DNA of 47,053 nucleotides from UBA5232 sp035370405 (GCA_035370405.1 DAOOVT010000006.1:1-47053), one strand, 5' to 3'. Counted from the stretch's first letter, positions 1 to 8,822 are shown. A program made the numbers and translations. Notes: a model not told the origin generated them from the sequence alone.

Positions 1-1
1 T

Positions 2-70
2 ACTTGCTATTCTAAATCAGAGAGGGTTGTAATGCATGCGAAGTTAATTAAACAGACAAGCAATAAATAG
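2..70 (+). CDS. possible 3' end of a gene entering the window
   Basis: Reading frame 2 is open from the window edge for 22 codons and ends in TAG at 68-70. The residues (TCYSKSERVVMHAK...) look like ordinary protein, and no other frame is open here. It is too short to recognise and could be chance. Confidence 0.3.
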   Translation, partial: TCYSKSERVVMHAKLIKQTSNK

Positions 71-146
71 ATATATTTCCGTACTTATTGTTTACTAGAC
101 CTAGGAATTTCCATTAATTTCGAATACCAAAATAAGACACTTTTTC

Positions 147-211
147 CCCTTTTTATACTGTCTCATTTGTCCAATTCTCATTTTACATAGGGTCCAGACC
201 CATATGTCCCG
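147..211 (+). repeat. intergenic repeat R1 (short form)
   Basis: First of six related intergenic elements in the first 12.3 kb. It has the leader module (TTTTTATACTGTCTCATTTG) followed about 20 bases later by the core TCCAGACCCATATGTCCCG. It lies 18 bp past the stop of the minus-strand FecR-like gene. The long 3' tail seen in copies R2 and R4 is absent. Confidence 0.7.
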
Positions 212-229
212 TTTTATTCTTCTACCCTT

Positions 230-1948
230 TTAATCAAAATACAAGCACTCAAGTTCTATATCTTGGCAACACTGTCCTTTACTAATATAGAAACCAGATC
301 TAGGAACACCATTAGGGCATTGACCACTAGAAATATCCATATCAAAACAAGCTTGCATAGGATCAGGCTTAACACAAGTACTACCGGTAGATCCAGAAGA
401 AGAACCACTTGACGATGAGCTACCACTTGAAGATGAACTCCCCGCGCTACCATTAGATGGAGTATATGAAGGAGGATTTGTTGTTTTGGAATATGTCCTT
501 GACTTCGTACATTTATCTATACTCGCATTATATGCATACCCATTAGGACAACATGAATTACCACCGATGTAGTAGTAACCATTAGGACAGCTTACTGTGT
601 AAGATGCAGATCTTGAAGCAGCAGCCCTTGCAGCTTCCTCGGCTTTCTCCTTTTCATCCTGTGCCACTATCTCTGCTATCTGTTTTTCGGTATATGTCTT
701 CCATGTCGTTCGGAAGTGTTTAACATATGCAATTACCTTGGTTCCTGTATTTTTTCCATCACCCCCTGTTATACCTCCCAACCCTATTGCTGCACTATTT
801 AACTGTACCTGCGAAAATATGAATGTAGAATATACCTCTGGCATATATCTAGTAGCATTCTCCCCTTCTATATACCCAGCCGAAGAAAGTAGTTTTGATA
901 CCCCCTCAGAATATACACTACTGTACGCTACTACATAGGTTTTGTTAATCTCACTCTTAACCTTCTCATTGGTACCTCTTATCCATATATCTCCCTCTCC
1001 AGAGATAAATCTAAATCCACCAGTTTCCAAATGTCCTACATTATCCTCATCTATTGCTAATTCATCAAGGAATTTTTGTCCTCCATCGAAGGATATATAG
1101 TATTCAGGGTACAAAACCTGATCTTCTGCAGTATTTCCCGTATCAAAAACTTTTAATCCACTATCTGCGTTTGCAAAGAATTCTGCAGGACCACTGGTTT
1201 TAAATATTCGGTCCCAAACCTGTACAGAAAATATTTTACCCTCTGGTTGTTGTACTATTCTAAAATATGCAGCTCCTGATACTAGGACTATTCTTGTTTC
1301 ATTTTCAAAGATATTTACCTGTATTTCTGGATCATTGAGCACAAAGATATCAGGGACAGAAGTCACAGTTATGAGTGAACCATCTGGAAGTTCTATGTAT
1401 GAGTTTAAGTTGTAATATGGTTCTCCTGATTCCTTAGCTGCGAGATTAATATATGCGGTATTGAATTGTACTGTACAGTGGTTTCCTACCTCTACTGGTT
1501 CTTCTCCTAAAGGTGTAGTTGTGTATTCAAATGTTTCTTCATTTTGATAGTCAATGTTTATATTTATGACTCCATTTTCTTCTGTAGGCTCTACTATGCT
1601 TTCTCCACAATCTATATGTATACTGGTCGTTCTTTCTTCTTCTCTAAGAGGGGAAGTATTTGAACCTAATGTCCCAAATTTTACAGATCCTTCTTCCCCA
1701 TATATTTTGTACTTGGGGGATTCGTCTCCAAAGTCTTGGGTTAAGTAGAAATATTCTCCAGAGTCATTAGCATATCCTTCTGGCGATATATAGTCATATT
1801 TCCTAGAATTCTCTTGGGATGTTAACCCTTTGTCTTTGAGTAAGAAAACCGCTAATACTGTCCCTATGATTAATACTCCTAATACTATACAGATGATTGT
1901 GATCTGTTTCCTACTTAGTTTAGGGAATTTGGAGATGATATTTTTCAT
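230..1948 (-). CDS. FecR-like, Cys-rich membrane-anchored surface protein (paralogue 1)
   Basis: This is a 572-residue protein with one N-terminal membrane segment (about residues 15-37) and a large extracytoplasmic part. The middle (about 215-330) has the FecR-type pattern: an 'SGAAYFRI' strand, then a V-x-D-R-x-F strand, then an 'EFFAN' step. FecR domains elsewhere sit in sigma-factor regulators, but no sigma or anti-sigma partner is seen here. The C-terminal third has a helical Ala/Glu stretch, a Cys cluster (CPNGYYYIGGNSCCPNGY), a long Ser/Gly linker and a second Cys cluster, suggesting a disulfide-stabilised tip. The gene at 9970-11526 is a full-length paralogue. No Shine-Dalgarno is visible before the ATG at 1948. 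The function is unknown; surface display is inferred from topology. Confidence 0.7.
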   Translation of the reverse strand: MKNIISKFPKLSRKQITIICIVLGVLIIGTVLAVFLLKDKGLTSQENSRKYDYISPEGYANDSGEYFYLTQDFGDESPKYKIYGEEGSVKFGTLGSNTSPLREEERTTSIHIDCGESIVEPTEENGVININIDYQNEETFEYTTTPLGEEPVEVGNHCTVQFNTAYINLAAKESGEPYYNLNSYIELPDGSLITVTSVPDIFVLNDPEIQVNIFENETRIVLVSGAAYFRIVQQPEGKIFSVQVWDRIFKTSGPAEFFANADSGLKVFDTGNTAEDQVLYPEYYISFDGGQKFLDELAIDEDNVGHLETGGFRFISGEGDIWIRGTNEKVKSEINKTYVVAYSSVYSEGVSKLLSSAGYIEGENATRYMPEVYSTFIFSQVQLNSAAIGLGGITGGDGKNTGTKVIAYVKHFRTTWKTYTEKQIAEIVAQDEKEKAEEAARAAASRSASYTVSCPNGYYYIGGNSCCPNGYAYNASIDKCTKSRTYSKTTNPPSYTPSNGSAGSSSSSGSSSSSGSSSGSTGSTCVKPDPMQACFDMDISSGQCPNGVPRSGFYISKGQCCQDIELECLYFD

Positions 1949-2016
1949 ACAAGAGATATATGAAAGATTATTAATAAATTTAACACTCGTTATTAGTTAT
2001 GTCAAAATTACAATAT

Positions 2017-2205
2017 ATGGGTTCCAGACCCATATGTCCCGCCATATTCCTTTGGTTGCTACAAGACCCGTCCACTATCTTTCAAAACCCTTATGGGGAT
2101 TGAGTTATTTAGACCTTAAAAAGTGAAGTTCTCAAAAGTAAGGCCTGGTGTATGAAAAAGAGCGAAAAAGAGGAGTTTTTTAGGCTCTTCGGTTCGAAGG
2201 TAGAA
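2017..2205 (+). repeat. intergenic repeat R2 (long form)
   Basis: Holds the core GGTTCCAGACCCATATGTCC at 2020-2039, followed by the extended tail (GGTTGCTACAAG, CCCGTCCACTAT, GCCTGGTG, CGGTTCGAAGGT). It lacks the upstream leader module. The tail holds a perfect CTTCG/CGAAG hairpin near 2188-2200 and an AGAGC...GCTCT stem just before it. It sits between the divergent FecR-like and phosphatase genes. Long open frames crossing it are side effects of the repeat. Confidence 0.7.
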
Positions 2206-2216
2206 TGCTTATGTAG

Positions 2217-2222
2217 TACAAT
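2217..2222 (+). promoter_or_regulatory. -10-like TACAAT, leaderless start
   Basis: TACAAT lies only 8 nt before the ATG at 2231 and no Shine-Dalgarno is present. A transcript from this box would start at or next to the start codon. The same arrangement recurs at several operon heads in this window. Confidence 0.4.
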
Positions 2223-2230
2223 TAAAAAGT

Positions 2231-3016
2231 ATGAATATTGATACACAGGATTTAATAGATATTGTAAAGGAGTGTAATAATCTATTACTTAAATACAGAA
2301 ATACAAATCTATCCAAGGATATTAAAAATGACGGATCTGAAGTTACAAAAGCAGATATAGAGATAAATGAAATATTACAGAACTATCTTAAAGATAAATA
2401 TCCTGAATGTGGTATTGTATCCGAAGAGTTAGAGAAAGAGTGGAAAGAGTATACATGGCATATAGATCCATTAAATGGCACAAAAGCATATTTGAATGGA
2501 AAAGATTCTTTTAATATTTTAATAGGTTTAGTACAAAAGAATAAACCAATATTTGGATTAATATCTCACCCTGTTTATAACAAGATATATATTGGAGGTA
2601 TCGATGAGAAACCAAGAGTCATAGAAGGAAACAATGAAATTCCCCTTTTTAAAAGTAAAAACTTAAAAGAGAATTTACTTTTCACTCCTTCAGAAAATTG
2701 GGAAAATGTTTTTACTGAGCTATTTAAAAAGAATCCTGAGTACATACTAGTACATACAGATGAGTTAGGAAATGAGTTTAAAGATCCAAGAATACATATT
2801 CTTGATGGAGGAATTAATTTACAAATAAATAGTAATTTCGGAGCATGGGGTACATGGGATATATGTGCAGGACATGCAATACTTTCTTACTTGGGAGGTG
2901 TAATGACTGATTATTATGGTAATGATATTGATTACTCTAAACCTATGCTAGATAATGGATTTATAGCTTCAGATACTTTAGAAAGGATTAGTAAACTCCC
3001 TTGGATAAAAAAATAA
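2231..3016 (+). CDS. inositol-monophosphatase/CysQ-superfamily phosphatase, altered metal motif
   Basis: This 261-residue protein is of normal length for the Mg-dependent IMPase/3'-phosphoadenosine phosphatase superfamily. Visible family motifs in order are V-T-K-A-D near 38-42, the metal-binding VSEE at 63-66, WHIDPLNGTKAY around 76-87, and W-D-x-x-A-G (TWDICAGHAIL) in the C-terminal third. The usual DPLDGT motif reads DPLNGT: the second Asp, normally a metal ligand, is Asn82 (codon AAT). Activity may therefore be altered or lost, although the rest of the fold is well kept. The substrate cannot be told from sequence. It is a single gene between repeats R2 and R3. Confidence 0.85.
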   Translation: MNIDTQDLIDIVKECNNLLLKYRNTNLSKDIKNDGSEVTKADIEINEILQNYLKDKYPECGIVSEELEKEWKEYTWHIDPLNGTKAYLNGKDSFNILIGLVQKNKPIFGLISHPVYNKIYIGGIDEKPRVIEGNNEIPLFKSKNLKENLLFTPSENWENVFTELFKKNPEYILVHTDELGNEFKDPRIHILDGGINLQINSNFGAWGTWDICAGHAILSYLGGVMTDYYGNDIDYSKPMLDNGFIASDTLERISKLPWIKK

Positions 3017-3020
3017 CTCA

Positions 3021-3113
3021 CCCCTTTTTATACTGTCTCTTTTGTCTCATTCTCATTTTACATAGGTTCCAGACGTATATGTCCCGCCAAACCTCCAAGG
3101 TTTTAACTATTCA
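3021..3113 (+). repeat. intergenic repeat R3
   Basis: Leader module (CCTTTTTATACTGTCTCTTT) plus core (GGTTCCAGACGTATATGTCC) and a short tail. It begins 4 bp after the phosphatase stop and separates it from the convergent exopolysaccharide operon. Sequence and orientation match R1 and R4. Confidence 0.7.
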
Positions 3114-3149
3114 AGTCCACCTATTTTAAAATCCTAGAGTTCAAAAACT

Positions 3150-4283
3150 TTAGGGATAATTAGATATTATTTCCAATAGTTTAGGTGCATTAGTAGGAAG
3201 ATACCATTCACTATCTTTTGCTCCATACTTAAAATATGCTATTCCCATAATATTACTTTGATTATTTACCCAAGTAATCTCAGATTTTAGATTATCTACT
3301 GTTAGCATCATCCATAGGGGTGGTTCTTTCCATGTCCCTAATGCGATAATGATTTTGGTATTCGAATCTAAATTCCTTATTGCGGATATTGATCTTGTAC
3401 TAACTGTAGATACAAAATCTTGAAAGTATTCATCGACATTGCTGTAGGCATTTACCATTACAATATCCGTAGTATTATTAGCGAATGGGTTCCCTGCTCT
3501 AAAGAAATCTGATTCATAATCATAGAAATACCATCCATTCATCCTTATCATCACTGGATGGTTAGGGTCCGCATTTTTTACATCTGTGTAAGCTTGTTTA
3601 AGTTGATCTACGGTTAACATGTTTGCATCCGATGGGTTTGGAAATACAGAACCTGCTTCATTTGATATATCCCAAGCAAATACTGCTGAGTAGTTTTTCC
3701 ATTTATTGATCCATGCAACTACCGATTCTTTATCCCATATGGGTTTTTGTGATGATGGATAATTATCAACATCGCATTTATAACTCCATTCAGCTTCTCC
3801 TGATCCAGCAGGCATTATTACTTTGATATTATATTTACTACTCATATTTAGAAAGTATTCCATGTCTTCATCTGTTGCACATATATCAAAATTCCCCTCT
3901 ATTAAATCAACTCCTGAATTCATCATGAGCTTGAAATCTGTCTCTGTAAGTCCAAAGTAGTCCATGTAGGCCTCCCCTACGTCTTTTAGTATTTTCAACT
4001 GTTTTGTGTTTGGTTCTTTAACACTTTCGGTAATACTTTGTGTAGAGGTCTCATTTTCGGGAGTACTTTGTTCTTGGACGTCATCTTCTGGATTATTATT
4101 AATGGATTCTTCTTCCTCTTCTCTAGTTCCCCCTATTTCCGATGTGTCTGTATTTATATCTGTTAGATATGGATCTGTGCTAACTCTTTCGTTGATCGTT
4201 TTTAATCTAACAACCAAGATAAATATAGTTGCTATTGTGAGTAAAGAAACAGTTACTATTATAATAAATTTTCTGTTCCTCAT
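3150..4283 (-). CDS. GH5-like extracellular glycoside hydrolase, membrane anchored
   Basis: This 377-residue protein has one N-terminal membrane helix (about 5-26), a charged Glu/Thr-rich linker (about 30-95), then a TIM-barrel-like catalytic region. 'AWDISNE' places N208-E209 where clan GH-A enzymes carry the acid/base. E320 in 'IIIALGTWKEPP' is a candidate nucleophile. The start codon overlaps the deacetylase stop by 4 bp (ATGA), so the two are translationally coupled. As last gene of the GT2-sortase-deacetylase operon it probably trims or remodels the same polysaccharide, recalling the deacetylase-hydrolase pairing within PgaB. The family assignment is by motif only. Confidence 0.65.
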   Translation of the reverse strand: MRNRKFIIIVTVSLLTIATIFILVVRLKTINERVSTDPYLTDINTDTSEIGGTREEEEESINNNPEDDVQEQSTPENETSTQSITESVKEPNTKQLKILKDVGEAYMDYFGLTETDFKLMMNSGVDLIEGNFDICATDEDMEYFLNMSSKYNIKVIMPAGSGEAEWSYKCDVDNYPSSQKPIWDKESVVAWINKWKNYSAVFAWDISNEAGSVFPNPSDANMLTVDQLKQAYTDVKNADPNHPVMIRMNGWYFYDYESDFFRAGNPFANNTTDIVMVNAYSNVDEYFQDFVSTVSTRSISAIRNLDSNTKIIIALGTWKEPPLWMMLTVDNLKSEITWVNNQSNIMGIAYFKYGAKDSEWYLPTNAPKLLEIISNYP

Positions 4284-6154
4284 ATTTGAGAGAAACTTAC
4301 AGAGTCTATGTATATATTAATTGTACTTCCAGAGACTATGTAATATTGTAGCCCTATTGTTTTTACATTTTCACTTGTTGGTGTATATGATATGCTTTTT
4401 AATTCAGAGGATGTTGATGATAGTTGTCCTTTCCATTGTCCTGAAATCCAATTACCATTTGTATCATATTCGTCTATGTAAAATCCAAATTCTCCATTTG
4501 TAAATGTGATATTTAGATACTGTTCCCACGTATATTGATTACCATATGTTACTGGAATTTTTTCACTAAAGGTATGTGATTTTGTATTTGTATTAAAATG
4601 TAGGGAATTTAGTCCACTATTTCCTTTTGAGGTTGTATCTATTGTAAATCCTTCATTATCTCTGCTCCAATTGGTAGCCCAGTCATCAACTAAACTTTCA
4701 AAGCTTGAATTCTGTACCAAGTTTTCAGATGGGATAGGATCTGGTATTGGGTCTGGATCCGTTACTGGGTCTGGGTCCGCTATTGGGTCTGGGTCTGTTA
4801 CTGGGTCCGGATCTGTTATTGGATCAGGGTCTGTTACTGGGTCCGGATCTGTTATTGAGTCTGGGTCCGTTATTGGATCAAGGTCTGTTATTGGATCTGG
4901 GTCTGTTATTGGATCTGGGATTGGGGTTCCACTCCCATCCTTTAGATTGTATATTTCATAATTATCTACAAAAACATTTCCTGCTGAACCTGCGTCTAAA
5001 TATGTTTGAATAACGAATTTTTCTACAGCCTCACTGGTTGGTATATATCTTGCACTAAAATTAGCTACCTGATTTGGATAAACGGCTCCTATCCATTTAC
5101 CAGATATCCATTCTCCTAAGGTATTATATTCGTCTATGTAAAAACCTAGTTCTCCAGATGTTAGGCTGTCTGCATTTATATAAGCTTCAAAAAGATAAGT
5201 TGAACCGATTAAATGTTGGATTGTATTGGAAAAAAGATATGATGAAGTGTTTGAACCTTTGAACAATATTGATTCATTAGGAGATGGGTAATTCCCATTG
5301 CTTGCAGTATCCAATAGAACTTGTGTCGAGCTGCTAGTACTCCATCCTTCTGTAATCCCATTTACAAAAGATTGACTTGTAAAGAGGTTGTTACCCGGTT
5401 TTTGTAATGTGAAATTAGGTAAGACAACTTCTATACTACTACTCTTTATATATTCAGATATTTCTGAAAAGTCAGAGATTGTTGTTGTGTATATATAGTC
5501 TGGATCCATTTCTGGTAGTACTTCGTGAAATACTAAGACTAACCATTTGTTCTCAGAAACTGCTTGGTCTATCCATGCTTTTACTTGAGCTACAGAAACT
5601 CCAAAATCAACTGATTGCGTAGCTATTACAGTTCTTTCATATGGATAGGTATTTAGATACTCTCTTTCCCAGAAGCCTCTATGTAAGTTATGTGTTTTTA
5701 TTGATTGTATTAAAACTTCGTTATTGTAAGCTCCAAAGGGAGTTGCAAAAGATGTAACATTTAAGCCTTGTTCTGTGAGAGTATTCTTTGCGTCATTAAT
5801 TTCATTGAAAATCTCTTGTTTTTGAAGCAAAGGAAGTTCAAAATGATTAACTGTATGACTACCAATTTCCCAGCTGTATGTATTCTGAAGATCTCTTACC
5901 TGATCCCAGGTCAGACATCCAGGTTGCTCCATATAGCTAGTTGTTACAAAAACCGTAGCCTTTTGTCCATTAGCTGAAAGTATTGGGAGAGCATTATCAT
6001 ATACAGATGCATATCCATCATCAAAAGTTATTGAGACTCTTGCTTTGTCTAGTAGGGTTTCTGCGTATACCCTGGTTTTCAAACTAGAAGTGCCGAGACA
6101 AAAGAATAAAAGCGTAAGTATTGTTACTTTTAATATTTTTAATTGATTATTCAT
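4280..6154 (-). CDS. secreted polysaccharide deacetylase (NodB/CE4) with two carbohydrate-binding modules
   Basis: This 624-residue protein starts with a signal peptide or anchor (about 1-31). The CE4 domain (about 38-250) shows the TFDDG motif with D45 and D46, the zinc pair H100/H104 in SHTVNH, FATPFG at 136-141 and a late histidine H210 in 'LVFHEV'. A CBM-like beta-sandwich follows (about 255-410), then a (DPDPIT)n linker, then a second related module (about 485-624). The FATPFG form resembles IcaB/PgaB-type deacetylases more than the classical RPPYG form. It starts 4 bp after the sortase stop, with AAGGA as ribosome site inside the sortase end. Its likely role is N-deacetylation of the polymer made by the adjacent GT2. 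Confidence 0.85.
   Translation of the reverse strand: MNNQLKILKVTILTLLFFCLGTSSLKTRVYAETLLDKARVSITFDDGYASVYDNALPILSANGQKATVFVTTSYMEQPGCLTWDQVRDLQNTYSWEIGSHTVNHFELPLLQKQEIFNEINDAKNTLTEQGLNVTSFATPFGAYNNEVLIQSIKTHNLHRGFWEREYLNTYPYERTVIATQSVDFGVSVAQVKAWIDQAVSENKWLVLVFHEVLPEMDPDYIYTTTISDFSEISEYIKSSSIEVVLPNFTLQKPGNNLFTSQSFVNGITEGWSTSSSTQVLLDTASNGNYPSPNESILFKGSNTSSYLFSNTIQHLIGSTYLFEAYINADSLTSGELGFYIDEYNTLGEWISGKWIGAVYPNQVANFSARYIPTSEAVEKFVIQTYLDAGSAGNVFVDNYEIYNLKDGSGTPIPDPITDPDPITDLDPITDPDSITDPDPVTDPDPITDPDPVTDPDPIADPDPVTDPDPIPDPIPSENLVQNSSFESLVDDWATNWSRDNEGFTIDTTSKGNSGLNSLHFNTNTKSHTFSEKIPVTYGNQYTWEQYLNITFTNGEFGFYIDEYDTNGNWISGQWKGQLSSTSSELKSISYTPTSENVKTIGLQYYIVSGSTINIYIDSVSFSQI
4733..4922 (-). repeat. 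18-bp tandem repeat encoding the (DPDPIT/DPDPVT) linker
   Basis: About ten units of an 18-bp repeat, slightly diverged by T/C and A/G changes, encode an Asp-Pro-Ile/Val-Thr linker between the two carbohydrate-binding modules. The period is a multiple of three, so unit gain or loss changes linker length without frameshift. Confidence 0.8.
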
Positions 6155-6158
6155 ACTC

Positions 6159-6743
6159 TTATTCCTTTATAATTAAACTAGCTGTAACAATATACCTTTT
6201 CTCACTGTAAATTCCATCACATGTTACCAAGGTTACTGTCGGTTTTGAAGTAGTATGAAAGACATCGACTTGTTCAGGTAAAACTATCGAGGATTGAGTT
6301 ACTTGATATATGGCTTTTCTTTGATTACTGTATAGTATAATCCTATCTCCTGGTTTTAGGTCCTTTATATTTAAGAATATTCCTTTAAGGGCATGCCCAT
6401 ATATTCCTACATTTCCCCCACTCTCTTTAATAAGATCTGTGCCTAAGGCATAGTTTGCTACATTTGGTTTAACTTCCCATGTTCCATTTTGTAATTCTAC
6501 AGGTGTAACTGGTAAATCCAAATTGAGTTTCTCAATTACAATTCTATCTGGTAAGAGTTCTTCTTCTGCTGTTTCATCTTCAAGTTGTAATGTTGGAATA
6601 TCCTTTATATTTGCTTCAATTGGATTATTTTTTACACTATCGCTGTGAGTTAAAGATTCAAATCCCTTTTTAATTTGGTAAATTTGAACAAGACTTAATA
6701 GAAGTATCATAAAGATTATTAGTTTGTTTCCTACTTTTTTCAT
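6159..6743 (-). CDS. sortase
   Basis: This 194-residue protein has an N-terminal membrane helix (about 7-25) and a sortase beta-barrel. The catalytic triad is visible: H117 in 'IYGHALKG', C175 in 'TLVTCDG' and R183 in 'EKRYIV'. The TLxTC signature defines the family; size and context fit a class D/E-type housekeeping or locus-specific enzyme, but the class is not certain. It lies 7 bp after a 62-residue protein that ends in an LPTTS motif, a hydrophobic stretch and a basic tail, which is a plausible substrate. Its stop is 4 bp from the deacetylase start, so it belongs to the surface-polysaccharide operon. Confidence 0.9.
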   Translation of the reverse strand: MKKVGNKLIIFMILLLSLVQIYQIKKGFESLTHSDSVKNNPIEANIKDIPTLQLEDETAEEELLPDRIVIEKLNLDLPVTPVELQNGTWEVKPNVANYALGTDLIKESGGNVGIYGHALKGIFLNIKDLKPGDRIILYSNQRKAIYQVTQSSIVLPEQVDVFHTTSKPTVTLVTCDGIYSEKRYIVTASLIIKE

Positions 6744-6750
6744 TTATTAC

Positions 6751-6939
6751 TTATTTAGTTCTATTTTTCAAATATCTAAAAAGATATGAAATTGTAATTA
6801 GTGTTGATATTGAGCTTATGATTATAAATCCCAATACTATCATTGGGTGTATACCATTAGATAGTAATAGCACACCTGCTGACGTAGTAGGTAGAGTTGT
6901 TGCTGCTCCTAATACACTTCCTTTTCCGTAGTCTGTCAT
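6751..6939 (-). CDS. 62-aa LPxT-motif membrane protein, likely sortase substrate
   Basis: I place the start at 6939 (MTDYGKG...) rather than at the longer frame, because AAAGGAGGT lies 8 nt upstream on the minus strand (+ 6948-6956) and the ATG overlaps the GT2 stop by 4 bp (ATGA). The product has a short head, the motif LPTTSAG, a hydrophobic helix (MIVLGFIIISSISTLITISY) and the basic tail RYLKNRTK, which is the layout of a sortase sorting signal. The helix starts further from the motif than usual, so the call is tentative. It has the strongest ribosome site in the operon, suggesting high expression. Confidence 0.6.
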   Translation of the reverse strand: MTDYGKGSVLGAATTLPTTSAGVLLLSNGIHPMIVLGFIIISSISTLITISYLFRYLKNRTK

Positions 6940-8375
6940 ATTGTTATACCTCCTTTCTTTGAGATTTCTTTTGTTCCCCAATCAGAGGAATATCCTAGTT
7001 TCAAAAATAATTTTGATCCATAATTGTAAATAGGTAGTAGATTTCTAAATCTTTTTATCAGTTTTTCTGATATATTTTTGTAAATAAAAAATAGGTATGT
7101 GCCGATTAAGTTTATGGTTAAGAGATCCGAATAGAAAAGCTCAGGAATTATTGAAAGTTTTAAAATCCAATCTTTCCAGTCTCCATCTTTATATGATGTA
7201 AGAAGTATTATGTTGTATATGGAAGTTATAAGATATAAAAAAGGTATAATGACAAGTAATGCTTTGTGTTCTATTTCCAAAGAATTCCCACCATTGTATA
7301 TAAATAGGGAAAGAAGAATAAGTATGAATAGGGAGATAAATATACTATGACCAAGGAAGTCTTGAAATACAACCATTATGTTGTTGAGTGATAATTTTAC
7401 AACCTCTAATCCCCCAAATGTCCATCGAACTCTTTGTTTCCAGAGATTTCCGATACTTTCAGGAACTTCTGTCCATGCTTGTGCTCTGTCTTCTATTTTT
7501 ACTTTAAATCCTTTTCCTTTCAGTCTTGCAGTAATATCATAGTCTTCTATCAAGTGTCCTATTGTGAATCCATGAACTTTCTTCAATGCACTAGTACGAA
7601 ATCCTGTAAGCATTCCTTGCATTACTAAAGGTCCATTAAGAAATGTGTTGTCAGCGATTTTAGTAAGATTGAAGCTATGATATTCTAATCCTTGTAGCCT
7701 TGTTAATAGATTGACGTTTTTGTTTATTACTCTTACAAAGGAACAAACAGCAGCAATCTTTCTTCCAGAGTATAGAGACTTCTTCATTAAGTTAAATGTG
7801 TCTTTATTTACAATTACATCATCATCGAGAGTAAATATTATTTGAGGGGTGTTTTTTGTAGTAAGTAGTTTGTTTATACCGTAATTCAGAGCTCCTGCTT
7901 TATGGGAATTGTTTTTAGTCCTAATATATTTAATATTTTTATTATCCTTAGCAAATTGTTTTATCCTATTTAATACAGGGATATTTTTCTTTGATAAGGG
8001 TGTTTTATCGTCTATTATTATAATTCTGGCTTCAGGATTCCACCTCTTTATAGATTTAATAAGTTTGTATGTTGTTTTAGTAGGACAGTACGTGGGAATT
8101 AGAATTGCAGATGTATAATTCTTTTTATAAGAATTTTTTGATGGCTGCCTTTTTATATTTAGTGGGAAGTAATCTTTTATTAAATCTATTAATAACACGG
8201 TGTGACTATAAAACATTAACCAGTGATTATATAATAATTCTATGGGACAGTCAACCCTCATTGAGGTAACACTTTCTCCCCTAACACAGCTAGCTCCCTC
8301 AAGGCAATGAAGCATTATATTAAGAATATAGAAGCTACTATGGGACAATAGTCTGAAAAATCTAAACAGCTCCAA
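6936..8375 (-). CDS. processive GT2 glycosyltransferase (polysaccharide synthase)
   Basis: Family 2 glycosyltransferase, 479 residues in the longest frame. It shows the nucleotide-binding D122-D123, DDD at 184-186 (the DxD metal site), the catalytic E277-D278 in 'LIEDYD', and Q314-R-V-R-W318, the QxxRW signature of processive synthases of the hyaluronan/chitin/PNAG type. Several membrane helices follow (about 335-440). The longest frame begins at a TTG. Its first 40 or so residues look unlike protein, so an internal ATG (residue 39 or 54) may be the true start. It heads the operon with the LPxT protein, sortase, deacetylase and hydrolase, and is probably the polymerase for a surface polysaccharide that is later deacetylated. 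Confidence 0.88.
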   Translation of the reverse strand: MELFRFFRLLSHSSFYILNIMLHCLEGASCVRGESVTSMRVDCPIELLYNHWLMFYSHTVLLIDLIKDYFPLNIKRQPSKNSYKKNYTSAILIPTYCPTKTTYKLIKSIKRWNPEARIIIIDDKTPLSKKNIPVLNRIKQFAKDNKNIKYIRTKNNSHKAGALNYGINKLLTTKNTPQIIFTLDDDVIVNKDTFNLMKKSLYSGRKIAAVCSFVRVINKNVNLLTRLQGLEYHSFNLTKIADNTFLNGPLVMQGMLTGFRTSALKKVHGFTIGHLIEDYDITARLKGKGFKVKIEDRAQAWTEVPESIGNLWKQRVRWTFGGLEVVKLSLNNIMVVFQDFLGHSIFISLFILILLSLFIYNGGNSLEIEHKALLVIIPFLYLITSIYNIILLTSYKDGDWKDWILKLSIIPELFYSDLLTINLIGTYLFFIYKNISEKLIKRFRNLLPIYNYGSKLFLKLGYSSDWGTKEISKKGGITI

Positions 8376-8404
8376 ATATTTTGGTTATACTAAGATAATA
8401 TCCC

Positions 8405-8630
8405 TCTTTTTTTATACTGTCTTATTTGTCTCATTTTAGGTTCCAGACCCATATGTCCCGCCATATTCCAACGGTTGCTACAAGTCCCGTCCACTATACT
8501 CAGGAATGCTTTCTGGCATTGGATTATTTCCTATCAAATTGTTCCATTCCCCAAATAATAGCCTGGTGGATAAAAATACTCATTTTTGGGCTAGTTTTTA
8601 GTACCCCTCGGTTCGAAGGTCAAAGCCCTT
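8405..8630 (+). repeat. intergenic repeat R4 (full-length form)
   Basis: The only copy with leader module, core (GGTTCCAGACCCATATGTCC) and full tail: GGTTGCTACAAG, CCCGTCCACTAT, GCCTGGTG, an AAAAAT/ATTTTT hairpin and CGGTTCGAAGGTC. Long stretches match R2 base for base. An open frame of 79 codons crosses it, but similarity to the other copies is at nucleotide level. It sits upstream of the exopolysaccharide operon. The rest of 8376-8822 shows no gene. Confidence 0.75.
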
Positions 8631-8822
8631 TGTTATACAACAAAAGAGACTTATCAAGTATTTGATCCGAATTCATTAAGAGAAAATAGAACTATAGATT
8701 CTCTAATTGATTGAAATTCATATAGTACTTATGTATATCTTGATCCCAATTAGGATATGCCGGATTTGGTTCAGCCATTGCATGTGATCAACTATTATAT
8801 CAATCACTTTACACATATGAAT

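Noticed and set aside
2017..2044. tRNA 3'-end look-alike in R2 (5-bp stem, TTCCAGA loop, 7-nt arm, G, CCA)
   Set aside because: The stem pairs only in R2 and is not compensated in R1, R3, R4 or R5. No matching tRNA 5' half is nearby.
1830..2126. Open frame reading FQTHMSRHIP...PVHY, with a similar frame at 8426-8665
   Set aside because: Both cross the intergenic repeat. Conservation is at nucleotide level including third positions, spacing between blocks varies, and R1, R3 and R6 break the frame. I treat them as by-products of the repeat.
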